From assembly GCA_943329075.2 (NCBI GenBank), contig CALQCM020000009.1, positions 1 through 64,000 on the forward strand: a DNA stretch of 64,000 nt, written 5' to 3'. Positions 24,344 to 32,957 of the stretch are shown piece after piece (position 1 is the first letter of the stretch; each line of letters starts with the position of its first letter). The stretch is from Chitinophaga pinensis. Its GTDB lineage: Bacteria; Pseudomonadota; Gammaproteobacteria; Burkholderiales; SG8-41. Made by a program: the position numbers and the translations under genes. The notes below the pieces were generated by a model. It saw only the letters and a list, made by a program, of their open reading frames with translations, ran no database searches and was not told the origin of the DNA.

Positions 24344-25453
24344 ATGGGTGACATTTATCCGACGGTAAAAGTGGCGGCTGTGCAGGCCGCCTCGGTATTT
24401 CTCGACCGCGACGGCTCAACGCAAAAAGCCTGTCGTCTGATTCGTGAGGCAGGGGCCAATGGCGCGCGCGTCATTGCCTTTCCCGAGGGTTTCATCCCGG
24501 CGCATCCGGTCTGGTACCACCATCATGCCGCGACCAGTGCGATCGCCAACAAGCTGGCCGTCGAGCTATTCAAGAACTCGATGGAAATTCCGGGACCGGA
24601 AACGGCGGCGCTGGGCGCGGCGGCGCGTGACGCCAATGCCTATGTGGTGATTGGCGTCTGCGAAAAGATGCCGCAAACCATAGGCACCATGTTCAACACC
24701 CAGCTCTATTTCGGCCCCGACGGCACACTGATACGCAAGCACCAGAAAATCATGCCGACCGTCGGCGAACGCCTGGTGCATATGGGCGGTTTCGGCGACA
24801 CCTTTGGTGCGTTTCCGTCGGAGTTTGGCCCGATGAGCGGACTGATCTGCGGCGAGAACTCGAACCCGCTGGCGGTGTTTGCGCTGACCGCAGAAGGCAC
24901 GCGCATCCATACCATGAGCTGGCCAAACCATTTTCCGACCAGCGGTGATCCGCTGCGCAACCGCGTGACGATCGATGCGCAGGGTTTCGCGCAGATGAGC
25001 AAAGCCTATGTCATTTCCGCCTGCGGCACGGTGGACGACGATATGATCCGCAAGCTTGAGGTCGGGCCCGAGGCGGAAAAATTCCTGCGCGATCCGAATT
25101 CCTGCGGCGGCAGCGTGATTGTCAGTCCGCTAAGCCGCGTGCTCGCGGGGCCAATGGGGCCGGAGGAGGGCATCCTCTATGCCGATTGCGACCTGCAGGT
25201 CGGCGTGCAGGCGAAACTGCGGCACGATTTCGCCGGACACTACAACCGGCCCGACATATTCCAGCTGCAAATCAATCGCAGCGCACCGCAGATCTACACC
25301 GTGCACGGGGCGCGCGATAACGCGGCGCTCACTGCGCCCGCACAGAATGCCCTGCCCGGCGCAGTGTCAGGGCCGACGGTGGGAGCTGGCGACTGGCAAC
25401 GCGTCAGCGCGCCCGTCGAAGAGGCTGCAACGCGCAAGAAACCTGTTTCGTGA
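24344..25453 (+). CDS. Nitrilase-superfamily enzyme (branch 1, nitrilase/cyanide hydratase type)
   Basis: 369 residues, within the usual length for true nitrilases. The catalytic triad is Glu48 (AFPEGFIPAHP), Lys135 (KHQKIMPTVGER) and Cys169 (GLICGENSNPL). A C-terminal tail beyond about 310 is disordered and Ala/Pro-rich. The YHHHAATS segment near 58 and the PEEGILYAD strand support nitrilase rather than the short carbamoylase/omega-amidase branch. It would turn a nitrile into a carboxylate and ammonia in the cytoplasm. The stop codon overlaps the GTG start of the propeller fusion gene (GTGA), tying the two in translation. Confidence 0.87.
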   Translation: MGDIYPTVKVAAVQAASVFLDRDGSTQKACRLIREAGANGARVIAFPEGFIPAHPVWYHHHAATSAIANKLAVELFKNSMEIPGPETAALGAAARDANAYVVIGVCEKMPQTIGTMFNTQLYFGPDGTLIRKHQKIMPTVGERLVHMGGFGDTFGAFPSEFGPMSGLICGENSNPLAVFALTAEGTRIHTMSWPNHFPTSGDPLRNRVTIDAQGFAQMSKAYVISACGTVDDDMIRKLEVGPEAEKFLRDPNSCGGSVIVSPLSRVLAGPMGPEEGILYADCDLQVGVQAKLRHDFAGHYNRPDIFQLQINRSAPQIYTVHGARDNAALTAPAQNALPGAVSGPTVGAGDWQRVSAPVEEAATRKKPVS

Positions 25454-26682
25454 CGGTGCCGGAATTTATGGATTGCCGCGGCAGTTCGCTGGCGACGACC
25501 GGGCACGCCATCGTTGAGCGCTTCAATGACTGCGTTTCGGGAGATAAATTCTCGGTGCTGCTCGATGACATGCCGACGGGGCTGCGGGTCTGGCTGCTGG
25601 AGGCGGGCATCCGTTATGTGCCGCGCAAGCGTGTCGATGGTCTTTACCTCACGGTGCGGCGCGCAGAAGTACCGGCACAGGGTTCGATCCCGGGCGTGCA
25701 TCATGTGGTTTCCGCGGGCACATCAATCTGGACCTGCGAGCGCGCTGCGCGCGTGGCGCGCATCGATGCCGAAAGTGGTCAGGTGGCCGCATGCAGGGCA
25801 TTAGCAACCAAGGCTTCGCATCTCGCACTCGGCGCAGGCGCGCGCTGCCTCTTCGTTGCCGACAGTGCGGCCGATGAAGTGATTGCACTGCGCGCAGCCG
25901 ATCTTGTGGTGGAAGCGCGCTGGGCGGCGCCGGGCGGACCGCAACTGCCGGTGGCGAGCAACGAGGGCATCGTTGCGGTGACCGGCCCCGCGACCGGCAC
26001 GCTGACCATCGCGCGGCCGCGCGACGGCGGTTATGCGGTGCAAACTCTTGAGGTCGGTGCATGTCCGCACGATCCGTTGCTGAGCCTCGACCAGCAATAC
26101 GTCTATGTGCCCTGCGCTGGCGCCGGCAGCGTGGTCAAGGTGCGTTTGGCCGACGGCGCGATCGTCGGGCGATGTTATGCCGGCGCCGGCCCCTCGCATC
26201 TGGCGGCGCATCCCGACGGCACGCGTATTTATTCGGCCAACAGCTGGGACGGCACAATGTCCTGCTTAAGCACGGACGGTGAGCAGCACGGTCGGGCGGT
26301 TAGCGGTGGCGGAGCGCACGCCATCGAAATTTCGCCGGATGGTCAGTGGGTCTACGTTGCAAATTTTTTCGATGACACGCTGGCCGTGTTTGCTACAACC
26401 ACCATGGAACGCGTCGCGTTGTTGTCGACTGACCGGTATCCGCACGGACTCGATGTCGCGCCCGACGGCCGCACGGTGGTGGTGGCCGGTTTTGGCAGCG
26501 ACGGCGTGCGTCTGTTTGATGCCGCTGCGCATCACGAAATCGCACGCGTAAAGGTCGGCGTGGGCGCTTCACATACGGCGTTTGCCGGCAATGTTGCCTA
26601 TACAGCGTGTTCCGTCGACGGTCATCTGGCAAGATTTGAAATCGCAACCCGCGCAGTGTCGGCGAAAATTTCGCTACACTGA
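25450..26682 (+). CDS. TusA-like domain fused to a YVTN-type beta-propeller
   Basis: 410 residues. The first 75 resemble the small TusA/SirA fold: MDCRGSSLATTGHAIVERFN, then GDKFSVLLDD and LLEAGIRYV. The active CPxP of TusA is replaced by LATT after DCRG, so sulfur transfer is not expected. From about residue 80 to the end, repeated strands such as HLAAHPDGTRIYSANSWDG and IEISPDGQWVYVANFFDDT define a roughly seven-bladed YVTN propeller. No signal peptide is visible, whereas most YVTN propellers are exported. Start is the GTG overlapping the nitrilase stop. Cytoplasmic location plus coupling suggest a partner or regulator of the nitrilase; this is inference. Confidence 0.72.
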   Translation: MTVPEFMDCRGSSLATTGHAIVERFNDCVSGDKFSVLLDDMPTGLRVWLLEAGIRYVPRKRVDGLYLTVRRAEVPAQGSIPGVHHVVSAGTSIWTCERAARVARIDAESGQVAACRALATKASHLALGAGARCLFVADSAADEVIALRAADLVVEARWAAPGGPQLPVASNEGIVAVTGPATGTLTIARPRDGGYAVQTLEVGACPHDPLLSLDQQYVYVPCAGAGSVVKVRLADGAIVGRCYAGAGPSHLAAHPDGTRIYSANSWDGTMSCLSTDGEQHGRAVSGGGAHAIEISPDGQWVYVANFFDDTLAVFATTTMERVALLSTDRYPHGLDVAPDGRTVVVAGFGSDGVRLFDAAAHHEIARVKVGVGASHTAFAGNVAYTACSVDGHLARFEIATRAVSAKISLH

Positions 26683-26727
26683 GCGGTCTGCGGGCGGTTG
26701 CGATAAAAACATTGTGGAGAGTGCGGC

Positions 26728-27711
26728 ATGAAGCAGCGGCGGCTGGGCCAAAACGGCCCGATGGTATCGGCGATCGGCATGGGGCGCGGCAGTCAGCCGG
26801 TACAGTTCGATACGCCGCTCGAAAAGGATTTCAACGCGACGATCCACCGCGCCATCGATCTGGGCATCAATTTGTTCGACAGTTCAGACGCCTACTGGGG
26901 CACGCGCCACGAGGTGCTGCTTGGCCGTGCGATCAAGGGGCGTCGCGAGAAAATTCTGGTGGCGACAAAATTCGGCAACATCGAACTGCCGGACGGCAAG
27001 AAGGCGCCCAACGCCAAGCCGGCGTTTGTCGTCGAATGCTGTGAGGCGAGCCTGAAACGGCTCGATATCGACGTAATCGACCTGTTCTACCTGCATCGCG
27101 TGGACCCGAACACACCGATCGAAGACACCATTGGCGCGATGGGGCGCCTGGTCGAGCAGGGCAAGGTGCGGCATATCGGCGTCTGCGAAGTGGCGCCGGC
27201 AACGCTGCGCCGCGCCCACGCGACGTTTCCGCTGGCAGCGGTGCAGACCGAATATTCGCTGTGGTTCCGCGAATGCGAAAAAGAGATCCTGCCACTGTGC
27301 CGCGAACTGGGCATTGCGTACGTCGGCTACGCACCACTCGGGCGTGGTCTGCTGACCGGTCGCATTCGCACGGTGGACGATCTGCCGGCCAACGACCGGC
27401 GCCGCCGCCATCCGCGCTTCCAGCCGGAGAATCTTGCACGCAATGTTGAACTGGTGGCGCAGCTGGATGCAATGGCCAAGGTCCGGGGCATCAGCAATTC
27501 GCAACTCGCGATTGCCTGGCTGCTGGCGCAGGGAGACCACCTGATTCCGATCCCCGGCACCAATCATGTCGTCAATCTCGAACAGAATGTCGCCGCCGTC
27601 GATATTGTATTAACGCCGGCTGAATCGCAAAAATTGAGCGACATCTTCACGCCGGGTGCCGGCGCGGGGGAGCGATACATGCCCAATGCACTGAAAGGGG
27701 TCTGGTTGTAG
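26728..27711 (+). CDS. Aldo/keto reductase
   Basis: 327 residues, ATG at 26728 after GGAGAG. A TIM-barrel NADPH-dependent oxidoreductase with the complete tetrad Asp51 (LFDSSDAY), Tyr56, Lys81 (VATKFGN) and His123 (YLHRVD). The C-terminal cofactor segment is IPIPGTNHVVNLEQN. Closest in architecture to the AKR13-type and YghZ-like proteins that reduce aldehydes and ketones. Position between the nitrilase-propeller pair and two Bug receptors places it in the catabolic run, but its substrate is open. Confidence 0.9.
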   Translation: MKQRRLGQNGPMVSAIGMGRGSQPVQFDTPLEKDFNATIHRAIDLGINLFDSSDAYWGTRHEVLLGRAIKGRREKILVATKFGNIELPDGKKAPNAKPAFVVECCEASLKRLDIDVIDLFYLHRVDPNTPIEDTIGAMGRLVEQGKVRHIGVCEVAPATLRRAHATFPLAAVQTEYSLWFRECEKEILPLCRELGIAYVGYAPLGRGLLTGRIRTVDDLPANDRRRRHPRFQPENLARNVELVAQLDAMAKVRGISNSQLAIAWLLAQGDHLIPIPGTNHVVNLEQNVAAVDIVLTPAESQKLSDIFTPGAGAGERYMPNALKGVWL

Positions 27712-27733
27712 CCATTCATCCGGGGGAGGAACC

Positions 27734-28723
27734 ATGATGGGGAATTTCAGAAAAGGTACGCGCACAACGTTTTTGCTGGCGGTGCTAGTGATGATTTGCG
27801 GCGGTCAGGTGCAGGCGCAGAAATATCCCGACCGACCGGTGCGTGTGGTCGTCGCGCAATCGGCGGGCTCTTCAATGGATACGATCGCGCGTATTGTCAC
27901 CAACAAAATGTCGGAGCAACTCGGACAGCAAATGGTCATCGACAACCGCGGTGGTGCGGGCGGCATCATTGGTGTCGAAGTGGTGTCACGCGCCACGGCC
28001 GACGGCTACACCTTGCTGGTGGGGGCGCCGAGTTCGATGATCATCGCCACCTTCACTTACCGGCAGGTGCCGTTTAACTGGAGCCGCGATTTCGCGCCGA
28101 TTTCGCTGATCGTCAATGCCGAAGGCGTGCTGGTCGTGCATCCGGCGGTAGCGGCGCGCAGCGTCAAGGAGCTGTTGGCACTGGCCAAGGCGCAACCGGG
28201 CAAGCTCAACATGGCGTCGGCCGGCATCGGTTCGTCGAGCCATCTCGCCGGCATCATGTTTACCAGTCTGGCGGGCATCGACACCGTGCACGTGCCGTAC
28301 AAAGGTGGCGGGCCAATGGCGGCGGCAGTGGTCGCCGGCGAGGCGCAATGGCTGATTGCGCCGGCGGCTTCGGTGGTCGGACAGATCAAGGGCGGTCGTC
28401 TGCGCGCGCTGGGGCTTACCTCAAAGCAACGTTCGCCATTGATGCCCGATCTGCCGACCATCGACGAAGCCGGCGTGCCGGGTTATGAATATACGAGCTG
28501 GAACGCGTTCTTTGCACCGCGCGGCACGCCGCCTGCCATCGTCAATCAACTGCATGCGGTGATTCAGAAAGTTCTGGCCGACAACGATGTGAAACAGCAG
28601 TATGCCAACCAGGGGTTGTATCCGCTGGGCAGCGAAAGCGCAGATGAATTTGCACGCTTTTACCGTGCCGATTACGAGCGGGTTGAAAAGCTGGTGAAGA
28701 TCGCCGGCGTGAAACCGGAATAG
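27734..28723 (+). CDS. Bug/TctC-family periplasmic binding protein (first of a tandem pair)
   Basis: 329 residues. GGGGGAGGAACC precedes two ATG codons in a row; either could be used. Signal peptide to about residue 28 (GGQVQA before QKYPDRPVR). Fold marks: VVAQSAGSSMDTIARI, VIDNRGGAGGIIG, TADGYTL, KPG-type strand QPGKLNMASAG and HVPYKGGGPMAAAV. The NRGGAGG variant (Gly for the usual Pro) is shared with the next gene, so these two form their own subfamily. The gap to the partner is 13 bases. Confidence 0.92.
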   Translation: MMGNFRKGTRTTFLLAVLVMICGGQVQAQKYPDRPVRVVVAQSAGSSMDTIARIVTNKMSEQLGQQMVIDNRGGAGGIIGVEVVSRATADGYTLLVGAPSSMIIATFTYRQVPFNWSRDFAPISLIVNAEGVLVVHPAVAARSVKELLALAKAQPGKLNMASAGIGSSSHLAGIMFTSLAGIDTVHVPYKGGGPMAAAVVAGEAQWLIAPAASVVGQIKGGRLRALGLTSKQRSPLMPDLPTIDEAGVPGYEYTSWNAFFAPRGTPPAIVNQLHAVIQKVLADNDVKQQYANQGLYPLGSESADEFARFYRADYERVEKLVKIAGVKPE

Positions 28724-28736
28724 AGAGCGGCCATTG

Positions 28737-29717
28737 ATGAAAACATTTGTTATCGACGCAGGCGCAAGAAAAATTTTGGCGGTCGTACTGCTAGGCGCCG
28801 CGGCAACGACTGCGGCGCAGAACTATCCGTCCAAACCGGTGCGCCTGATTGTGCCGTGGGCGGCGGCCAGCGGTACCGATCTGATGTCGCGCATGATTGC
28901 GCAAAAACTCGGCGAGAATCTCGGCGTGCAGGTGGTGGTCGATAACCGCGGCGGTGCCGGCGCCACCATCGGCACCGAATTGGCGGCGAAGTCGGCGCCC
29001 GACGGTTACGCGCTCTACATCGGTGGTTCGGTGTCGATGGCGATCAGCCCCGTGATCTATCCGAAGGTGGGCTACGATTCGGTACGTGATTTCGCGCCCG
29101 TGTCATTGATCACGCGCTTCTACAATGCGCTGTCGGTGCATCCGTCGGTGCCGGCACGCTCGGTGCGCGATTTGATTGCCGTCGCGAAAGCGCATCCCGG
29201 TGCGCTGGTGGTGCCGTCGGCGGGAGCGGGTTCGACCAGTCACCTTGCCGCCGAACTGTTTCAGCGTATGACTGAAACCAGAATGCTGCATGTGCCTTAT
29301 AAAGGCGGCGGGCAGATGGTGATCGCCGTGATCAGCGGCGAAGGGCAGGTGATGTTTTCGCCGGTGTCGACCGCCGTGCCGCACGGCAAGACCGGCAAGC
29401 TGCGTCTGTTGGGCGTGTCGAGCGCGGCACGCATCGCCAGTCTGCCGGAACTGCCGACGATCGCCGAAACCATCAAAGGTTACGAATACGGCGGCTGGCA
29501 GGGCCTGCTGGTGCCGGCGGGGACGCCCGCCGCGATCGTCGACCGCCTGCACGCCGGTGTGTTGAAAGTGATTGCCACGCCGGAGTTCAGGGACTATGCG
29601 GCGGGTGAAGGTTCCGATATTGTCGGCAGCACACCGGACTGGTTCGTGCAGTTCCTGCGCAGCGAAGTGACGAAGAACGCGACGCTGGTGAAAGCGGCCA
29701 GCATCAAACCCGAATAA
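28737..29717 (+). CDS. Bug/TctC-family periplasmic binding protein (second of the pair)
   Basis: 326 residues, ATG at 28737 (a TTG three bases earlier is unlikely). The signal peptide is preceded by a longer polar n-region, MKTFVIDAGARKILAVVLLG, and is cut near TAA before QNYPSKPVR. Fold marks: VPWAAASGTDLMSRMIAQ, VVDNRGGAGATIG, APDGYAL and HVPYKGGGQMVIAV. Tryptophan in VPWAA replaces the usual Phe-Pro and changes the ligand mouth. It precedes the FMN hydroxyacid oxidase by 53 bases. Confidence 0.92.
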   Translation: MKTFVIDAGARKILAVVLLGAAATTAAQNYPSKPVRLIVPWAAASGTDLMSRMIAQKLGENLGVQVVVDNRGGAGATIGTELAAKSAPDGYALYIGGSVSMAISPVIYPKVGYDSVRDFAPVSLITRFYNALSVHPSVPARSVRDLIAVAKAHPGALVVPSAGAGSTSHLAAELFQRMTETRMLHVPYKGGGQMVIAVISGEGQVMFSPVSTAVPHGKTGKLRLLGVSSAARIASLPELPTIAETIKGYEYGGWQGLLVPAGTPAAIVDRLHAGVLKVIATPEFRDYAAGEGSDIVGSTPDWFVQFLRSEVTKNATLVKAASIKPE

Positions 29718-29770
29718 AATCAGGCTACAAAAAATTCGATTCAATTTTGATCCGCATCTGAAAGGCAGCA

Positions 29771-30937
29771 ATGGCAACCAAAAAGAAAAAGACAGTCGCG
29801 AAAAAATCAGCCGCCCCACTGGTGCTTGAACGCAAATCGGAACGCGAGGAGCTCGCCAAAGATATGCACACCATGCAGGAGATCGCGATGGCGGCGCGGC
29901 GCAATCTCTCGCAATTGCTGTGGGACACGCTGTGCGGCGGTTCGGATTCCGAAACCACGCTGCGACGCAATCGTCATGCGCTCGACTGCCTGGCGCTGCG
30001 TCAGCGCGTGCTGGTCAACGTTGCCGACATCGATATTTCGACCACGCTGCTCGGACAGAAACTGAAACTGCCGGTGTTCATCGCGCCGGTCGGCAATTTT
30101 CTGCAGCTCGCCGATCCGCGCGGCGCGATTGCGGTCGCCAAAGGCGCGATTTCGCGCGGTACTACGGCCTTCATTAGCACCGCCGCCAAACCCAGCATTG
30201 AAGAAGTGGCAAAGGCGGTCGGCAAACCGCTCTTGTTCCAGCTCTATGTGCGCAGCGACAAGGCCTGGGTCAAGGACATCCTGCAACGCGCCAAAGCCGT
30301 CGGCTACCGCGCCATCTGCATCACGGTGGACCGCGCCTATTACAGCCGCCGCGAGCGTGACATCAACAACCGTTTCCTGATGCGCGAATCGGGCGGCAAT
30401 CCGCGCTATCAGGCCAGCCTCAATTGGGACGATCTGGCATGGATGAAGCAGTGCACCGGCCTGCCGATGATCCTGAAGGGGATTGCCAGCGGCGAAGATG
30501 CGCGTATGGCGGTTGAACACGGCGTCGAGTGTGTCTACGTGTCGAACCACGGCGGCCGCCAGCTCGATCACGCCCAGGGCAGCATCGAAGTGCTGCCGGA
30601 AGTGGTTGAAGCGGTCGATGGTCGCGCCGAGGTGCTGATGGATGGCGGCATCATGCGCGGCACCGATGTGATCAAGGCGCTGGCGCTGGGTGCGTCGGCC
30701 GTTGGCGTCGGCAAACTGCAGGGCCTGGCACTCGCGGCGGCAGGCGAGGCCGGCATCGCGCGCATGCTCGAAATCATGGAATTTGAAATCAAGACTATGC
30801 TGGGGCTGATGGGCCTGACCTCGATCAAGCAGCTTGATCCGACCTGGTTGCGTCAGGCCACGCCCGTCAGCGGCAGTGATGTGATGAGCCAGTATCCCTA
30901 TTTTGAAACGGCGTTGCGCCGCAAAGCACTGCCGTAA
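29771..30937 (+). CDS. FMN-dependent 2-hydroxyacid oxidase/dehydrogenase
   Basis: 388 residues of the LldD / glycolate oxidase / mandelate dehydrogenase family. After a lysine-rich N-terminus the TIM barrel starts with PVFIAPVGNF. FMN and substrate residues seen: Gln157 and Tyr159 (FQLYV), Asp187 (ITVDRAYYSRR), Lys236 (LKGI), catalytic His260 and Arg263 (SNHGGRQLDH), and the phosphate site DGGIMRGTDVIKAL. It oxidises an L-2-hydroxyacid to the 2-oxoacid, which would feed the E1/E2 complex of the same run. The Lys/Ala-rich start lacks a signal peptide or membrane insert, so a soluble enzyme is expected. The phosphate-end motif reads VGVGKLQ where VGRP/VGRA is usual. Confidence 0.88.
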   Translation: MATKKKKTVAKKSAAPLVLERKSEREELAKDMHTMQEIAMAARRNLSQLLWDTLCGGSDSETTLRRNRHALDCLALRQRVLVNVADIDISTTLLGQKLKLPVFIAPVGNFLQLADPRGAIAVAKGAISRGTTAFISTAAKPSIEEVAKAVGKPLLFQLYVRSDKAWVKDILQRAKAVGYRAICITVDRAYYSRRERDINNRFLMRESGGNPRYQASLNWDDLAWMKQCTGLPMILKGIASGEDARMAVEHGVECVYVSNHGGRQLDHAQGSIEVLPEVVEAVDGRAEVLMDGGIMRGTDVIKALALGASAVGVGKLQGLALAAAGEAGIARMLEIMEFEIKTMLGLMGLTSIKQLDPTWLRQATPVSGSDVMSQYPYFETALRRKALP

Positions 30938-31052
30938 GGCGTTTCAATTGGTCTTGGGCTTGTACGATCGATTGGTTCGGTTGCCGATCGCGGTGCATTT
31001 ATGATTGATCAGGTCGTTGAGCATGCTGATGTTTGCATGCGCAAATAGTCAG

Positions 31053-31080
31053 AGCCCTCCCCCTTGATGGGGAAGGGGCC
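31053..31080. repeat. GC-rich hairpin of the CCCTCCCC/GGGGAAGGG type
   Basis: GCCCTCCCC at 31054-31062 pairs imperfectly with GGGGAAGGGGC at 31069-31079 across CTTGAT. No T-run follows on the plus strand, so it is a weak terminator at best. It lies in the 181-base gap after the oxidase gene and resembles the element at 37029-37070. Confidence 0.45.
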
Positions 31081-31118
31081 TGCTAACAATTCACATTGGC
31101 AATGGGAAGGCATTTGAA

Positions 31119-32294
31119 GTGGCTATATTGAAATTGGATGCGCGCCAGCAGGCGATCCTGGCGCAGGAATACCCGCGTTTTTCCGATACCGAATATGCGC
31201 GGCGCCACGCGGCGCTCGAAGTGGCAATGGAAAAGCACGGCGTCGATCACCTGCTAATCGTCACCAACAATCGCAACGGCAATGCCACGCAATGGGTGAC
31301 CGGCTGGCCGGGCACCGTCGAGGCGCTGACGATCTTCAAGCCCGGCGTGACTATGACCATGTTCATGGAGTGGTACAACCACTTTCCGCTGGCCAAAATC
31401 ATCGCGCGCGGTGTCGATGTGCAGTGGGGCGGTCACGAAGGCATGGTCCGCACGATTGCGGAACTGAAAAAGCGCGGTGCGAAAAACGTTGGCGTGATCG
31501 GCCCGCTGCCGCATGCCAAATACCAGCAGCTCGAACAGAGCTTCACGGTGAAGAGCCTCGATGCCGACTACACGCGCCTGCGCATGATCAAGTCGGCAGA
31601 GGAACTCGACTGGTTTCGCATCGGCGCGGCGATGAGCGATGCGGGGCTCGAAGCTTTGCTTGAAGGCTGCAAGCCGGGGCTTGATGAACGTGAACTGTCC
31701 GCGCTGGTGGAGAGTGCCTATGTCAAACACGGCGGCACGACCATGATCCACTACATCGGCTGCACCTCGATGGCCGCGCCGCATCTCTACGTGCCGCGCC
31801 AGCATCCGTCGCCGCGCAAAGTTGCCAAGGGCGATCTGGTGTTCTGTGAACTGTCCGCTTTCTGGTGGGACTACGCGGGGCAGGTGTTGCGCAGCTTCAC
31901 CGTGGGTGCGGAGCCGACACCGCTTTATCGCGATCTGCACAAAACCGCCGAGGACACCTACGATGCCGTCACCGCGGTGATCCGCCACGGCACCACCATG
32001 CAGGCCATACTCGATGCCAGCAACCTCGTTGAGGAACGCGGCTTCACCATTTGCGACGATCTGGTGCACGGCTTCGGCGGCGGGTATTTCCAGCCCATCC
32101 TCGGCAGCTGCAGCCGGCCCGCCGGCAAGCTGCCGGACATGGTGCTTGAAGAGAACATGACGGTGGTTGTGCAGCCCAACGTCGTGAACAAGGAACACAC
32201 GGCAGGCGTGCAGGTCGGCGAGATGATCCGTGTCACCAAAACGGGGTTTGAACGCATGCACACAGCCGGGCGCGGATTATTTCGTGTGAATTAA
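31119..32294 (+). CDS. M24 (pita-bread fold) protein without metal ligands
   Basis: 391 residues, GTG start with GGGAAGG at good spacing. An N-terminal creatinase-like domain (about 25-155) is followed by a pita-bread domain. The five metal-ligand positions read Glu244 (VFCELSAFW, normally Asp), Gln255 (AGQVLRSF, normally Asp), His317 (LVHGFGGGY), Gln352 (VVVQPN, normally Glu) and Gly367 (VQVGEM, normally Glu). Only the histidine is conserved, as in metal-free creatinase-like hydrolases. It may be a metal-independent C-N hydrolase or a pseudo-enzyme. Not closely related in sequence to the M24 protein at 12757. Confidence 0.8.
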   Translation: MAILKLDARQQAILAQEYPRFSDTEYARRHAALEVAMEKHGVDHLLIVTNNRNGNATQWVTGWPGTVEALTIFKPGVTMTMFMEWYNHFPLAKIIARGVDVQWGGHEGMVRTIAELKKRGAKNVGVIGPLPHAKYQQLEQSFTVKSLDADYTRLRMIKSAEELDWFRIGAAMSDAGLEALLEGCKPGLDERELSALVESAYVKHGGTTMIHYIGCTSMAAPHLYVPRQHPSPRKVAKGDLVFCELSAFWWDYAGQVLRSFTVGAEPTPLYRDLHKTAEDTYDAVTAVIRHGTTMQAILDASNLVEERGFTICDDLVHGFGGGYFQPILGSCSRPAGKLPDMVLEENMTVVVQPNVVNKEHTAGVQVGEMIRVTKTGFERMHTAGRGLFRVN

Positions 32295-32308
32295 TTATAC
32301 ATAGAGCT

Positions 32309-32385
32309 GTAGGGTGGGCAGCTTGCTGCCCACGCGTTCAATCGTCGCTCGCTATCCGCGTGGGCAACACAGTTGCCCACCCTAC
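32309..32385. repeat. GTAGGGTGGGCA cloverleaf element, copy 1
   Basis: The outer arms GTAGGGTGGGCA (32309-32320) and TGCCCACCCTAC (32374-32385) are perfect inverted repeats. Inside, TGGGCAGC/GCTGCCCA and TGGGCAAC/GTTGCCCA make two further hairpins. It sits between the M24 gene and the Mo-hydroxylase genes. A TAGAAT at 32443 may be a -10 element for the latter, but no -35 is seen. Confidence 0.75.
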
Positions 32386-32487
32386 AAGACTGTTTCGTAT
32401 CGGTTGATGCGCGCGTTTCGCGGCGAACGCGCGGAAACGGTCTAGAATGTGCGCTTGCTTGTAGCGAGCCATCGAGAGGGAGGGGGC

Positions 32488-32955
32488 ATGGCGCAAATGA
32501 CGTCGACAACGCTGACGGTCAATGGCAAGCGCCAGACTGTCACTGCGCATCCGGACACGCCGCTGCTGTGGGTGTTGCGTGAGCACCTCAAGATTACGGG
32601 TACCAAATACGGTTGCGGTGTCGGCCAGTGCGGTGCCTGCACCGTGCACATCGACGGCAAGGCGGCGTTCTCCTGTTTGCGGCCGATTGCGTCGCTGGCT
32701 AATGTCCATGTGACCACCATCGAAGGTCTCTCGCCGACCAGCGAACATCCGCTGCAGAAAGCGTGGATCGCCGAAGAAACGCCGCAGTGCGGCTACTGCC
32801 AGTCCGGTCAGATCATGCGCGCGGCGGCTTTGCTCAAAGACAATCCGAAACCGACGCGCGAACAGATTGTTGCGCACATGAAGACCAACATCTGCCGTTG
32901 CGGCTCATACCGGCGCATCATCGCCGCCATCGAACGCGCCGCGAAGGAGGGTTGA
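32488..32955 (+). CDS. [2Fe-2S] small subunit of a molybdenum hydroxylase (isoquinoline 1-oxidoreductase alpha-like)
   Basis: 155 residues, ATG at 32488 after GAGGGAGGGGG. Two [2Fe-2S] centres: the plant-ferredoxin type uses C43, C48, C51 and C63 ([14 protein letters not shown]) and the all-helical type uses C101, C104, C136 and C138 ([15 protein letters not shown]). All eight cysteines are present. It relays electrons from the Mo centre of the large subunit, whose gene starts two bases after this stop codon. There is no FAD subunit, as in the two-component IorAB type, which uses a quinone, cytochrome or other acceptor. No cytochrome acceptor gene is nearby. Confidence 0.93.
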   Translation: MAQMTSTTLTVNGKRQTVTAHPDTPLLWVLREHLKITGTKYGCGVGQCGACTVHIDGKAAFSCLRPIASLANVHVTTIEGLSPTSEHPLQKAWIAEETPQCGYCQSGQIMRAAALLKDNPKPTREQIVAHMKTNICRCGSYRRIIAAIERAAKEG

Positions 32956-32957
32956 GC

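Noticed and set aside
25680..25700. GGTTCGATCCCG resembling a tRNA T-loop
   Set aside because: It lies within the coding frame of the propeller fusion and has no matching acceptor or anticodon stem around it.
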